A model generated the notes under the pieces. The model was not told where the DNA came from and did no database searches. It saw only the letters and a program-made list of their open reading frames with translations. Of a stretch of DNA of 64,000 nt, positions 27,141-35,765 are shown one piece after another; within the stretch, counting starts at the first letter, position 1, and each line of letters starts with the position of its first letter. A program made the translations under genes and the position numbers. Origin of the DNA: Sphingobium sp. HWE2-09 (GTDB lineage Bacteria > Pseudomonadota > Alphaproteobacteria > Sphingomonadales > Sphingomonadaceae); NCBI RefSeq assembly GCF_035989265.1, contig NZ_JAYKZX010000001.1:789501-853500 (forward strand), given 5' to 3'.

Positions 27141-28487
27141 TCAGGCGGCGGTCAGCGCGGCCTGCGGCGAGGGGGCGGCGGCGACCGGGGCGGGCAGCCG
27201 CCCGTCGAGCGCGGCGTTCAGCTTCTCGCGGTCCAATCCGCCTTCCCAGCGGGCGACGACGATGGTGGCCACGGCGTTGCCGATGAAGTTGGTGAGGCTG
27301 CGGCACTCGCTCATGAAGCGATCGACGCCCAGGATCAGCGCCATGCCCGCGAGCGGCACGGTCGGCACGATCGAGAGCGTGGCGGCCAGCGTGATGAAGC
27401 CTGCGCCGGTGACCCCCGCCGCGCCTTTGGACGAGAGCATGGCGACGCCCAGCAACAGCAGTTCCTGTCCCAATGTCAGTTCCACACCGGTCGCCTGCGC
27501 AATGAACAGCGCGGCCAGCGTCATGTATATGTTCGTGCCGTCCAGGTTGAAGCTGTAGCCAGTCGGCACGACCAGCCCGACGATCGACTTTTCGCAGCCC
27601 GCCCGCTCCATCTTTTCGATGAGGTTGGGCAGCGCGGCTTCGGACGAGGATGTGCCCAGCACCAGCAGCAGTTCGGCTTTCAAGTAACGCAGCAGCTTGA
27701 AGATGGAAAAGCCGGTCAGGCGGGCGACCGTGCCCAGCACGACGACGACGAACAGCAGCGAGGTAAGGTAGAAGGTGGCGACCAGCGCGCCCAGATTGGC
27801 GAGGCTGCCGACGCCATATTTGCCGATGGTGAAGGCGATCGCCCCGAAAGCGCCGATGGGGGCGGCGCGCATCAGGATCGACACCAGTTTGAAGACGATG
27901 AGGCTGAGCCGTTCCAGGAAGCGTATGACCGGCGCGGCGGGTTCGCCGACCATGCTGATGGCGATGCCGAACAGGATGGCGACCAGCAGGATTTGCAGGA
28001 TGTTGCCGTCGGTAAAGGCGCTGACCAGCGTGGAGGGGATGACGCCCAACAGAAAGCCGGTGAGCGTGGATTCGTGCGCCTTGGCCGCGTAATCGGCGAC
28101 CGCGCCGCCATCGAGCGTGGCGGGGTCGATATTCATGCCCGCGCCCGGCTGCACGACATTGGCGACGATCAGGCCGACAATCAGCGCCAGCGTGGAGAAG
28201 GTCAGGAAATAGGCGAAGGCCTTGGCCGCGACGCGACCGACGGACCCCAGTTCCTTCATGCCCGCGATGCCGGTGACGATGGTAAGGAAGATGACCGGGG
28301 CGATGATCATCTTGACCAGCTTGATGAAACCGTCGCCCAGCGGCTTCATCGCTTCGCCATAAACGGGCCAGAAATGACCGAGCAGCGCGCCAAACAGGAT
28401 CGCGACCAGCACCTGCACATAGAGTTGCGAGGCAACGCCCTTGCGTCGGGGTGGCGGCGCGGATGCCGGAAAGGTCTGGTTGATCAT
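27141..28487 (-). CDS. dctA: C4-dicarboxylate:cation symporter DctA
   Basis: A 448-residue transporter of the glutamate/C4-dicarboxylate (GltP/DctA) family that imports succinate, fumarate and malate with protons or sodium. Signatures include [18 protein letters not shown], the serine-rich reentrant loop [17 protein letters not shown], and [18 protein letters not shown] with the DGT and NIY ligand positions, then [13 protein letters not shown]. The Ala/Pro-rich C-terminal tail is usual. It is divergent from dctB, and two TGTGGATTA-type inverted repeats lie between. A porin-like gene follows in the same operon. No -24/-12 sigma-54 promoter was found upstream, in contrast to rhizobial dctA. Confidence 0.95.
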   Translation of the reverse strand: MINQTFPASAPPPRRKGVASQLYVQVLVAILFGALLGHFWPVYGEAMKPLGDGFIKLVKMIIAPVIFLTIVTGIAGMKELGSVGRVAAKAFAYFLTFSTLALIVGLIVANVVQPGAGMNIDPATLDGGAVADYAAKAHESTLTGFLLGVIPSTLVSAFTDGNILQILLVAILFGIAISMVGEPAAPVIRFLERLSLIVFKLVSILMRAAPIGAFGAIAFTIGKYGVGSLANLGALVATFYLTSLLFVVVVLGTVARLTGFSIFKLLRYLKAELLLVLGTSSSEAALPNLIEKMERAGCEKSIVGLVVPTGYSFNLDGTNIYMTLAALFIAQATGVELTLGQELLLLGVAMLSSKGAAGVTGAGFITLAATLSIVPTVPLAGMALILGVDRFMSECRSLTNFIGNAVATIVVARWEGGLDREKLNAALDGRLPAPVAAAPSPQAALTAA

Positions 28488-28647
28488 AGCGGTTGCTCCA
28501 TCTCCATAGCCGCCGCTGGCTCAGTCTTTGCGGCCTTATGATGGTGCGGCGGATTTGTATCGGTGGCAAATAGGGGGAGGAAATCAGTCAACATACTGAT
28601 AATGATCATAAATATTTGATGGGCAGGACAATATTAGGTCTGTCGAT

Positions 28648-28663
28648 ATGTGGATTACCACAT
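28648..28663. promoter_or_regulatory. Putative DctD binding site 1
   Basis: ATGTGGATTACCACAT: the 5-bp arms TGTGG and CCACA flank ATTA (28649-28662), extended by A/T. It lies in the dctA-dctB gap and shares TGTGGATTAYCACA with the second site at 28679-28696 (read on the minus strand). Confidence 0.65.
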
Positions 28664-28678
28664 CGCATCGGTGCGTTT

Positions 28679-28696
28679 TGTGTGATAATCCACACA
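28679..28696. promoter_or_regulatory. Putative DctD binding site 2
   Basis: TGTGTGATAATCCACACA: TGTGTG and CACACA arms around six bases. It ends one base before the dctB start codon, so occupancy should affect dctB itself, implying autoregulation. Confidence 0.65.
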
Positions 28697-28697
28697 G

Positions 28698-30467
28698 ATG
28701 ATCCGCTTTCCATCCCTGCCCGTTTGGGTCCGGCGCCTGATCCCGCTGCTGCTCGCGATCATGGTGATCGGCGGGGCGGCGGCGTTGTTTGGCGATCGCT
28801 ATCATGCCGCGCTGCGGGCGCAGGCGATCGCGACGGAGCGGAACGAGACGACACAGCAGACCCGCGCGGTGCTGCGCCTGCTGGAATCGGAATTGCAGAA
28901 GTTTCGCCTGCTGCCCGTGGTGTTGGGCGAATATCCCGACCTGCGCGCCGCGCTGCGATCGGGCCGGGTGGACATGACGCTGAACGACAAGCTGGCGGTG
29001 TTGAAGGCCAAGACCGGGGCGGGCGCGATCTTTGCACTGGATCGGCATGGACGGACGATCGCGGCGTCCAACGCGCGCCTGCCCAGCAGTTTCGTCGGGC
29101 AGGATTATAGTTTTCGGCCCTATTATAGCGTCGGCTGGCGCAGGGGCGGGGGCGAATATTTCGCGCTGGGCACGGTCAGCCATCGTCCGGGCCTCTATCT
29201 GTCCCGCCGGATCGAGAGCAGCGACGGGCCGATCGGCGTGATCGTGGTGAAGGTCGAGTTCGCGGCGATCGAACGGACATGGCAGGACCGGCGCGCGCTC
29301 AGCTTCGTGGCCGACGGCAATGGCGTGCTGTTGCTGAGCAGCGATCCAGCGCTGCGGTTTCGGGCGTTGCGGGCGATCGATCCGGCACGCAAGGCGCAGA
29401 TCAAGCAGGCGCTGCAATTTGGCGGTGCGCCGTTGACGCCGCTGGGCATCGCGATCGGGACCGATGGCCTGACGCGGATGCCGGACGGATCGCAGGCGAT
29501 GACGGCGACGCTGGCCGTCCCGGTGCCGGGATGGCGGCTCTATCATATAGAGCCGCTGGATGGTGCGTTGCAGGGCGCGCGGCAACGGGCGGAGATTGCC
29601 GCCATACTGTTTGCGATCCTGCTGGCGTTGCTGCTGGCGGTGGCGGCCTGGGCGATCGTGCGGCGCGCGCGGGCGATGGAGGCACGTTCGGTGCTGGAGC
29701 GGGAAGTTGCGCTGCGGACACGGGATCTGGCGCGGGAAATGGATGCGCGGGTGAGCGCCGACCAGCGATACCGCCAGGCGCGCGAGGAGCTGGCCCATGC
29801 CAATCGGCTGGGCACGCTGGGCACGATTTCGGCTGGCGTCGCGCATGAGATCAACCAGCCGGTGGCGACGATCCGCACCTTTGCCGAAAATGCGTCCGCT
29901 TTTCTGGCCCGGGCGCAGCCCGAACAGGTCGCCACCAACCTGCGCGAGATCGTGGCGATGACCGACCGGATCGGCAGCATCACCGCGCAGCTGCGGCGCT
30001 ATGCGCGACGCGGCGTTGGCGAAATCGGCCCGGTATCGCTGGGGCTGGCCATCGATGGCGTGCGCCTGCTGGTGGGCGACCGGTTCCGAAGCGCGGGCGT
30101 GCGCATCGACCTGCCGAGGCCCGACCCCGCCCTGATGGTGCGGGCGGGGCGCGTGCGGCTGGAACAGGTGCTGGTCAATCTGCTGACCAATGCGCTGGAA
30201 GCGGTGCAGGGCCAGCCCGATCCATGGGTCATGGTCACGCTGGCGCAGGCGGATGGCCGGGTGATGCTGGACATTCGTGACAGCGGGACCGGGATCGATG
30301 CCGCCGTCGCGGATCAACTATTCATGCCCTTCGCCACGACGAAGGCTGGCGGGCTGGGGCTGGGCCTGCATATCGCGCGCGACATCATGGTCGAATTTGG
30401 CGGGTCGCTCGACCATGTGGCGGGCGACGACCACACCCTGTTCCGCATGACATTGGATGCCCTATGA
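28698..30467 (+). CDS. dctB: Sensor histidine kinase DctB
   Basis: A 589-residue membrane kinase. A first membrane span at about residues 11-32, a periplasmic tandem-PAS (dCACHE-like) sensor to about residue 290 with GRTIAASNARLPSSFVGQDYSFRPYY, typical of DctB, then a second span near 300-320 (AAILFAILLALLLAVAAWAIV). The cytoplasmic part has the H box SAGVAHEINQPVATIRTFAEN, N box LVNLLTNALEAV, and G boxes DSGTGID and GGLGLGLHIARDIM. It should sense C4-dicarboxylates and phosphorylate DctD, whose start overlaps its stop codon (ATGA). The start codon abuts an inverted-repeat operator and has no obvious ribosome site, which is odd. Confidence 0.92.
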   Translation: MIRFPSLPVWVRRLIPLLLAIMVIGGAAALFGDRYHAALRAQAIATERNETTQQTRAVLRLLESELQKFRLLPVVLGEYPDLRAALRSGRVDMTLNDKLAVLKAKTGAGAIFALDRHGRTIAASNARLPSSFVGQDYSFRPYYSVGWRRGGGEYFALGTVSHRPGLYLSRRIESSDGPIGVIVVKVEFAAIERTWQDRRALSFVADGNGVLLLSSDPALRFRALRAIDPARKAQIKQALQFGGAPLTPLGIAIGTDGLTRMPDGSQAMTATLAVPVPGWRLYHIEPLDGALQGARQRAEIAAILFAILLALLLAVAAWAIVRRARAMEARSVLEREVALRTRDLAREMDARVSADQRYRQAREELAHANRLGTLGTISAGVAHEINQPVATIRTFAENASAFLARAQPEQVATNLREIVAMTDRIGSITAQLRRYARRGVGEIGPVSLGLAIDGVRLLVGDRFRSAGVRIDLPRPDPALMVRAGRVRLEQVLVNLLTNALEAVQGQPDPWVMVTLAQADGRVMLDIRDSGTGIDAAVADQLFMPFATTKAGGLGLGLHIARDIMVEFGGSLDHVAGDDHTLFRMTLDAL

Positions 30468-31789
30468 GCGAATTGCCGATCCTGCTGGTCGATGACGACG
30501 AAGCGCTGCGCCATGCGCTGGTTCAGTCCTTTCAACTGGCCGACATGGCGGTGGAAGCCTTTGCCGATGGGGCGTCGGCGCTGGCGCGGCTGGACGCGGG
30601 GTTCGGCGGCGCGATCGTGTCGGACATTCGCATGCCGCGCATGGACGGCAACGAGCTGTTCAGGCGGGTCGCGGCGATCGATCATGAAATTCCTGTCATC
30701 CTGATGACGGGTCATGGCGACGTGCCAATGGCGGTTGCGGCGTTGAAGGCCGGGGTGTTCGATTTCATCGCCAAGCCCTTCGCCACCGATCATCTAGTCG
30801 CATCGGCACGGCGCGCGCTGGAGATGCGACGGCTAGTGCTCGACAATCGCCGGTTGCGCGCGGCGGCGGATGAAAGCGCGGGCGGCGAGCCATTGATCGG
30901 CGAGACGCCGGTGATGGTGCGGCTGCGCGAGAATATGCGACAGGTCGCCGATGCCGACGTCGACATATTGATCGAGGGGGAGACCGGCACGGGGAAGGAA
31001 CTGGTTGCGACGCTGCTCCACCGCTGGAGCCGCAGGCGCGGGCGTCCGTTCGTCGCGATCAACTGCGCGGCGTTGCCCGATGCGATCGCGGAGGTGGACC
31101 TGTTCGGTCAGGAAAGCGGGCGGACGCCGCATGCGCGCACGACCCAGTCGGGCCGCATCGCGCGCGCGAACAAGGGGTCGCTGTTCCTGGACGAGATCGA
31201 GAGCAGCCCGACATGGTTGCAGGGCGCGCTGCTGCGCGTGCTGGAGGAACGGGAAATCCTGCCCGTGGGGGCGGAGCAGCCGCAGGCGGTGGACTTGCGC
31301 GTGATCGCGGCGACCAAACCGGGGATCGAAGCGAGCGTCACCGAAGGCCGCTTTCGCGCCGACCTGCTCTATCGGCTGGACATGGTAAGGCTGCGCATCC
31401 CGCCATTGCGTGAGCGGCGGGCCGACGTGCCGTTGCTGTTCGGCTATCTGCTGCATCATGCGGCCGAGCAGATGAAGCGCGACGTGCCGCGTATCGGGCC
31501 GGACATTCAGGCCTATCTGGCCGATCATGACTGGCCCGGCAATGTGCGCGAACTGACCAATTTCGCCAAGCGGACGGTGCTGGGCATGCAGGCGGACGGT
31601 GCTGGTGACGGGCGCTTTCTCTCGCTCGCCCATCAGGTCGAACGGTTCGAAGCAGGGGTCATCCGCCAAGTGCTGGAGCGCGTCCAGGGCGACGCCCGAT
31701 CCGCCATGGCTGAGTTGCAGCTGCCGCGAAAAACCTTTTACGACAAACTCAATCGCCATGGCATCGAGATCGACGGTTATCGACCATGA
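30464..31789 (+). CDS. dctD: DctD-type response regulator with degenerate GAFTGA loop
   Basis: A 441-residue NtrC-family regulator: receiver domain with phospho-acceptor Asp54 (SDIRMPRMDG), AAA+ domain with Walker A EGETGTGKEL (171-180) and Walker B GSLFLDEIE, and a Fis-type helix-turn-helix at the end (LERVQGDARSAMAELQLPRKTFYDKL in two parts). The loop that contacts sigma-54, normally GAFTGA, reads GRTPHA here (219-224), so sigma-54 activation is doubtful; regulators such as HupR and TyrR also lack it and work with other promoters. It overlaps dctB by four bases. Target sites are probably the two repeats between dctA and dctB. Confidence 0.9.
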   Translation: MSELPILLVDDDEALRHALVQSFQLADMAVEAFADGASALARLDAGFGGAIVSDIRMPRMDGNELFRRVAAIDHEIPVILMTGHGDVPMAVAALKAGVFDFIAKPFATDHLVASARRALEMRRLVLDNRRLRAAADESAGGEPLIGETPVMVRLRENMRQVADADVDILIEGETGTGKELVATLLHRWSRRRGRPFVAINCAALPDAIAEVDLFGQESGRTPHARTTQSGRIARANKGSLFLDEIESSPTWLQGALLRVLEEREILPVGAEQPQAVDLRVIAATKPGIEASVTEGRFRADLLYRLDMVRLRIPPLRERRADVPLLFGYLLHHAAEQMKRDVPRIGPDIQAYLADHDWPGNVRELTNFAKRTVLGMQADGAGDGRFLSLAHQVERFEAGVIRQVLERVQGDARSAMAELQLPRKTFYDKLNRHGIEIDGYRP

Positions 31790-31954
31790 AGCGGTCAAGT
31801 CGGCCGTCGTTACAGTAGATCATTGGGCGGAAGCCACCGGAGGTTCATCAATAAAAATGATGGATTTCAATTTGATCAATTAATTTATCAAACGACGCGT
31901 GGCGATCTAAGGCGAATTGGTAAGGCCACAAGGGTCACCTCAGGAGAGGAATTT
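31790..31954. other. Intergenic region before TonB receptor, with TTTGAT/ATCAAA repeat
   Basis: An AT-rich leader in GC-rich surroundings. TTTGAT (31871-31876) and ATCAAA (31887-31892) form a 6-bp inverted repeat with a 10-base centre, a candidate operator or promoter region of the receptor-glucosidase pair. Confidence 0.4.
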
Positions 31955-34315
31955 ATGCTTCATCGTCTTGCCACCATCATATTGTCGTCCACCATGTTCA
32001 CGGCGCCCGCCATGGCGCAGGCGGTTAGCGACAATGCCGATGCCGGTCCGGGTGCAACGGAAATCGTGGTCACCGCTCAGCGCCGCGCGGAAAGCCTGCA
32101 ACGCGTGCCGGTCAGCGTCACTGCCGTATCGCAGGAAACGATCCGCTCGCAAAACCTCAACGATCTCACGCAAGTTTCGCGCGCCGCCCCTTCGCTGCAA
32201 GTGGGCACCGACAACTCCTTCGCCGTCCGCGGCGTCGGCACGCTGGCGTTCGCCGGTACGATCGACAGCAGCGTTGCGCTCGCCATTGACGAGGTCAATC
32301 TGGGCCGCCCGCTGCTCAACAGCCCGATGCTCAACGACATCGCACGCGTCGAAGTTTTGAACGGCCCGCAAGGCCTGTTGTTCGGCAAGAATGCGTCGGC
32401 CGGTTTGCTCAGCATCGTCACGACCCGCCCCAAGCTCGGCGAATATTCCAGTTCGACCAACATCGAAGCGGCCATGCGCTCGACGCCCGGGTCGGACGGC
32501 AATGCACCCGGCATCATTGTGCGCGAGACGCTGAACATCCCCGTGTCGGCCAATTCGGCGCTGCGCTTGAGCGGGCTGTATGCCTATCAGGAGCCGGGCA
32601 CGACCTATGTCGGCAAGCCCGATCCGGGCACGCGCCACGACCTCAATGCCCGCAGCTACTCGCTCAAGGCCAAATATCTGGCCGAACTGTCGGACAAGCT
32701 GACCCTCTATGTGATCGGCGATTACAACGAAAATCACGGCATCGCCGGTATTTTCGACAATAGCTATCGCCAGCTCGATCCCACCAGCCTGAACACCGCG
32801 CCGCTGGCCGCCGACGGGATTACCGCTGGTCGCGAAAATCTGAAGTTCGGCGGTGACGCCGACCAGTTTCGCGACATCAAGACGGGCGGTGCGCAGGGCC
32901 AGTTGAACTATCTGCTCGATTCGGGCGTGGAGATCAGCAACATCTTCGCCTGGCGCTTTTACACGCAGGATCAGGCGGTCGATGGCGATTATACCTCCTC
33001 CAACGGTCTGAACATCAATGCGACCCAGGGGCGGTATGACCAGTTTTCGAACGAGTTCCGCGTTGCCCTGCCTGCCGGGAACCGCCTGAGCGGCCAGGCT
33101 GGCCTCTACTGGTTCAAGTCCAAGCTCGACACCGCGCGCCAGCTGGGCGGCAACAGCTATCTGTCGGAAGCGGCCGCGGCAGCGTCGCCCTTCTGCGTCG
33201 GGCCGAACGCCGCCGCATCCTGCACCCGTATCAACGTGTCGCAGATCGGCAGCGACCGCGATTACATACTCGATACCGAGAGCTACGCCGCCTTCGGACA
33301 GCTGACCTATGACGTCACCGACGCGTTCAAGCTGATCGCGGGTGGCCGCGTGACGCATGACAAGATCGAAATGGACCTGTCGCAAAACCAGCTCAACTAT
33401 TTCCAGACGCTAAGCGGCCCGCGCGGCACCTACACGGCGGATTACAAGAACACCGATTTCAGCTGGAAGCTGGGCGCGCAATATCAGGCGACGCGCGACG
33501 TCATGTTCTATGGATTCTACGGTCGTGGTTATAAGGGGCCGGGCTTCAACGACAGCTTCCCCACCGCGACCGCCGACGTCGTCGTTCGGGAAGAAACGTC
33601 CAAGACCGGCGAAATCGGCATCAAGTCGAGTTTCTTCGATCGCCGTCTGACGCTCAACCTTTCGGCCTTCCATACCAAGTTCAACAATTTCCAAGTGCAG
33701 TCGTTCGAACCCACTCTGGCGACCTTCATCGTTCAGAACGCAGCGAAGGTCACGTCGAAGGGGATCGAGGCGCAGGTCATCGCTGCGCCGGTCACCGGCC
33801 TAACGATCAACGGTTCGGCATCGCTGCTGTCCTCGAAGTTCGACAGTTTTGCAGGCGCACAATGCTATCCGACGCAAACGACGAAGGGCTGTTCCGCAAC
33901 GGTCAGCACTTTCGATGCATCGGGCATGACGCTGCCGGCTGCGCCGAAATTCACCTCCACTTTGCAGGTGCAATATGAGGTCCAGACCGACGGCGACGTC
34001 AAACCCTTCATCCAGGGCAATTGGTATCATCGTTCGTCGATCAACTATGTCGTCAATCAGGCGCCGGGCGCGGGCATCGGCGCGATCGACATCTTCGGCG
34101 CGAGCCTGGGCGCGAAGATCGGCGATGGCATGCGCGTGTCGATCTTCTGCAAGAACTGCACGAACAAGATCAACCCGAGCGCAATCGGCATCGATTCGGG
34201 CGACACCAATGCGCGTAGCCCGCGCGGCGCCGCGACGCCCAAGCTGTCCTATACCCAGCAATGGGGGCTGGATTCGGTGCGGACGATTGGCCTGAACTTC
34301 GGCTTCGATTTCTAA
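31955..34315 (+). CDS. TonB-dependent receptor
   Basis: A 786-residue outer-membrane receptor. Signal peptide ends near AMAQA; the TonB box is EIVVTAQRRAESLQRVPVSV; the plug has FAVRGVGTLAF and RVEVLNGPQGLLFGKNASAG; and the barrel ends with a C-terminal phenylalanine (GLNFGFDF). AGGAGAGG precedes the ATG at 31955; the open frame continues upstream without a start of quality. The class is the sphingomonad type used for sugars, aromatic compounds and polyphenols rather than the siderophore type. The GH1 glucosidase gene begins 22 bases downstream, so the ligand is likely a beta-glycoside, possibly an aryl glucoside. Confidence 0.92.
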   Translation: MLHRLATIILSSTMFTAPAMAQAVSDNADAGPGATEIVVTAQRRAESLQRVPVSVTAVSQETIRSQNLNDLTQVSRAAPSLQVGTDNSFAVRGVGTLAFAGTIDSSVALAIDEVNLGRPLLNSPMLNDIARVEVLNGPQGLLFGKNASAGLLSIVTTRPKLGEYSSSTNIEAAMRSTPGSDGNAPGIIVRETLNIPVSANSALRLSGLYAYQEPGTTYVGKPDPGTRHDLNARSYSLKAKYLAELSDKLTLYVIGDYNENHGIAGIFDNSYRQLDPTSLNTAPLAADGITAGRENLKFGGDADQFRDIKTGGAQGQLNYLLDSGVEISNIFAWRFYTQDQAVDGDYTSSNGLNINATQGRYDQFSNEFRVALPAGNRLSGQAGLYWFKSKLDTARQLGGNSYLSEAAAAASPFCVGPNAAASCTRINVSQIGSDRDYILDTESYAAFGQLTYDVTDAFKLIAGGRVTHDKIEMDLSQNQLNYFQTLSGPRGTYTADYKNTDFSWKLGAQYQATRDVMFYGFYGRGYKGPGFNDSFPTATADVVVREETSKTGEIGIKSSFFDRRLTLNLSAFHTKFNNFQVQSFEPTLATFIVQNAAKVTSKGIEAQVIAAPVTGLTINGSASLLSSKFDSFAGAQCYPTQTTKGCSATVSTFDASGMTLPAAPKFTSTLQVQYEVQTDGDVKPFIQGNWYHRSSINYVVNQAPGAGIGAIDIFGASLGAKIGDGMRVSIFCKNCTNKINPSAIGIDSGDTNARSPRGAATPKLSYTQQWGLDSVRTIGLNFGFDF

Positions 34316-34337
34316 GCCAGCGTCCGGAGTTTAGCCC

Positions 34338-35672
34338 ATGTCGGACGCACCGTCTTCGTTCCCCATCGACCGGCGGCACCTTCTTGCCGCCGGCGCCGCG
34401 GCGGGGCTGGTCCATGCGCCCGCCGCCGCTGCGGCTCGGGTGACGAGGGTCCGTTTTCCGTCCGGCTTCCTGTGGGGTGCGGCCACGGCCGGGCATCAGG
34501 TCGAAGGCAACAATACGTCCAGCGACACATGGGTGATAGAACATATATCGCCCACGTCCTTCGCGCAGCCGTCCGGCGATGCGTGCGACAGCCTGCATCG
34601 CTGGCCGATGGACATGGACATTGTCCGCGACCTGCATCTCAACACCTATCGCTTCTCGATCGAATGGGCGCGGATCGAGCCAGAGCCGGGCCAGTTTTCG
34701 CTGGCGATGCTCGACCATTATAAAGCGATGATCGACGGCTGCCGCCAGCGAGGCCTGCATCCGGTCGTCACCTTCAACCATTTCACCTGCCCGCGCTGGT
34801 TCGCGATGCAGGGCGGGTGGACGAACCCGCAGGCTCCAGCGCTGTTCGCGCGCTATTGCGACAAGGCGGCACGGCATTTGGCCCCGGGCATTCACAGCGT
34901 CGTGACGCTCAATGAGCCGAACCTGATGGCACTGTTGCGCTACAAGCTGCCGCCCCAGGCCTTTGCCCGCAACGACGCCATCATGGCGGCGGCGGCGCGC
35001 GCCACCGGATCGGATCGGTTCGTCGCCCAGTTCATCGAGACATCGGCCCAGACCGACGCGATGCTGCCCATCATGATCGCGGCGCACCGCGAAGCGCGCA
35101 AGGCGATCAAGGCCGTGCGTGGCGACCTGCCGGTCGGGTTCAGCCTGGCGATGGAGGATGACCAGCCCTTCGGCGCGGACAGCCGGATCGCGGACAAGCG
35201 GGCTAAATGCTATGACGCATGGCTGCACGAAGCGCGCTCCAACGATTTTATCGGTGTCCAGAATTATGAACGCGCGCGCATCGACAATAAGGGGCAGATG
35301 AAACCGCCTGCGGGCGCGCCCTTAAGCACGCGCGGGGCCGAAATCTACCCGGCTTCGCTCGCGGGTGCAGTGCGCTATGCCTGGCAAACGGCAGGCGTCC
35401 CGATCCTGGTCACCGAACATGGCATCGGCACATCGGACGATACGCAACGGGCCGCCATGATCCCCGAAGCCCTGCGGCACCTGAAAGCCGCGATGGACGA
35501 TGGCATCACGGTGCTTGGCTATATCCACTGGTCCTTACTCGACAATTTCGAGTGGATATTCGGATATGAACCTAAATTCGGCCTCGTCGCCGTCGATCGT
35601 TCGACATTCCGGCGGTCGCCCAAAGCGTCGGCATCGATATTGGCCAAGATCGCCCGCGCGAACGGGCTTTAA
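34338..35672 (+). CDS. GH1 beta-glucosidase, exported
   Basis: A 444-residue glycoside hydrolase family 1 enzyme that removes a terminal beta-glucose (or related sugar). The family opening FPSGFLWGAATAGHQVEG, the acid/base Glu in TLNEPN and the nucleophile Glu in VTEHGIG are intact, as is the aglycone-side WSLLDNFEW. The N terminus has IDRRHLLAAGAAAG, a twin-arginine-like export signal with cleavage near AAAAA, unusual because many GH1 enzymes are cytoplasmic. GGAG lies ten bases before the ATG. Coupled to the TonB receptor upstream, it could open glucosides such as coniferin in the periplasm; the aglycone would then feed the phenylpropanoid route. That link is inference. Confidence 0.9.
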   Translation: MSDAPSSFPIDRRHLLAAGAAAGLVHAPAAAAARVTRVRFPSGFLWGAATAGHQVEGNNTSSDTWVIEHISPTSFAQPSGDACDSLHRWPMDMDIVRDLHLNTYRFSIEWARIEPEPGQFSLAMLDHYKAMIDGCRQRGLHPVVTFNHFTCPRWFAMQGGWTNPQAPALFARYCDKAARHLAPGIHSVVTLNEPNLMALLRYKLPPQAFARNDAIMAAAARATGSDRFVAQFIETSAQTDAMLPIMIAAHREARKAIKAVRGDLPVGFSLAMEDDQPFGADSRIADKRAKCYDAWLHEARSNDFIGVQNYERARIDNKGQMKPPAGAPLSTRGAEIYPASLAGAVRYAWQTAGVPILVTEHGIGTSDDTQRAAMIPEALRHLKAAMDDGITVLGYIHWSLLDNFEWIFGYEPKFGLVAVDRSTFRRSPKASASILAKIARANGL

Positions 35673-35765
35673 ACAGACTGCTTGGGATGAAGCGTGCATC
35701 GCGGGCGCGCGAGATCGCCACGCCCTATAGGATTGGCGCGTCACCCCGCGAAAATATGACCACCG

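Noticed and set aside
28488..28647. Sigma-54 promoter upstream of dctA
   Set aside because: Looked for TGGCAC-N5-TTGC on both strands; no stretch has the required GG and GC spacing.
28584..30317. A 577-codon open frame antisense to dctB
   Set aside because: Low-complexity Arg/Gln/His composition and no family features; dctB on the other strand is intact.
31940..33385. A 481-codon open frame antisense to the TonB receptor
   Set aside because: Shadow of the receptor gene; no ribosome site and no domain.
33801..33813. TAACGATCAACGG, a partial match to the palindrome
   Set aside because: Inside the TonB receptor coding sequence and not symmetric.
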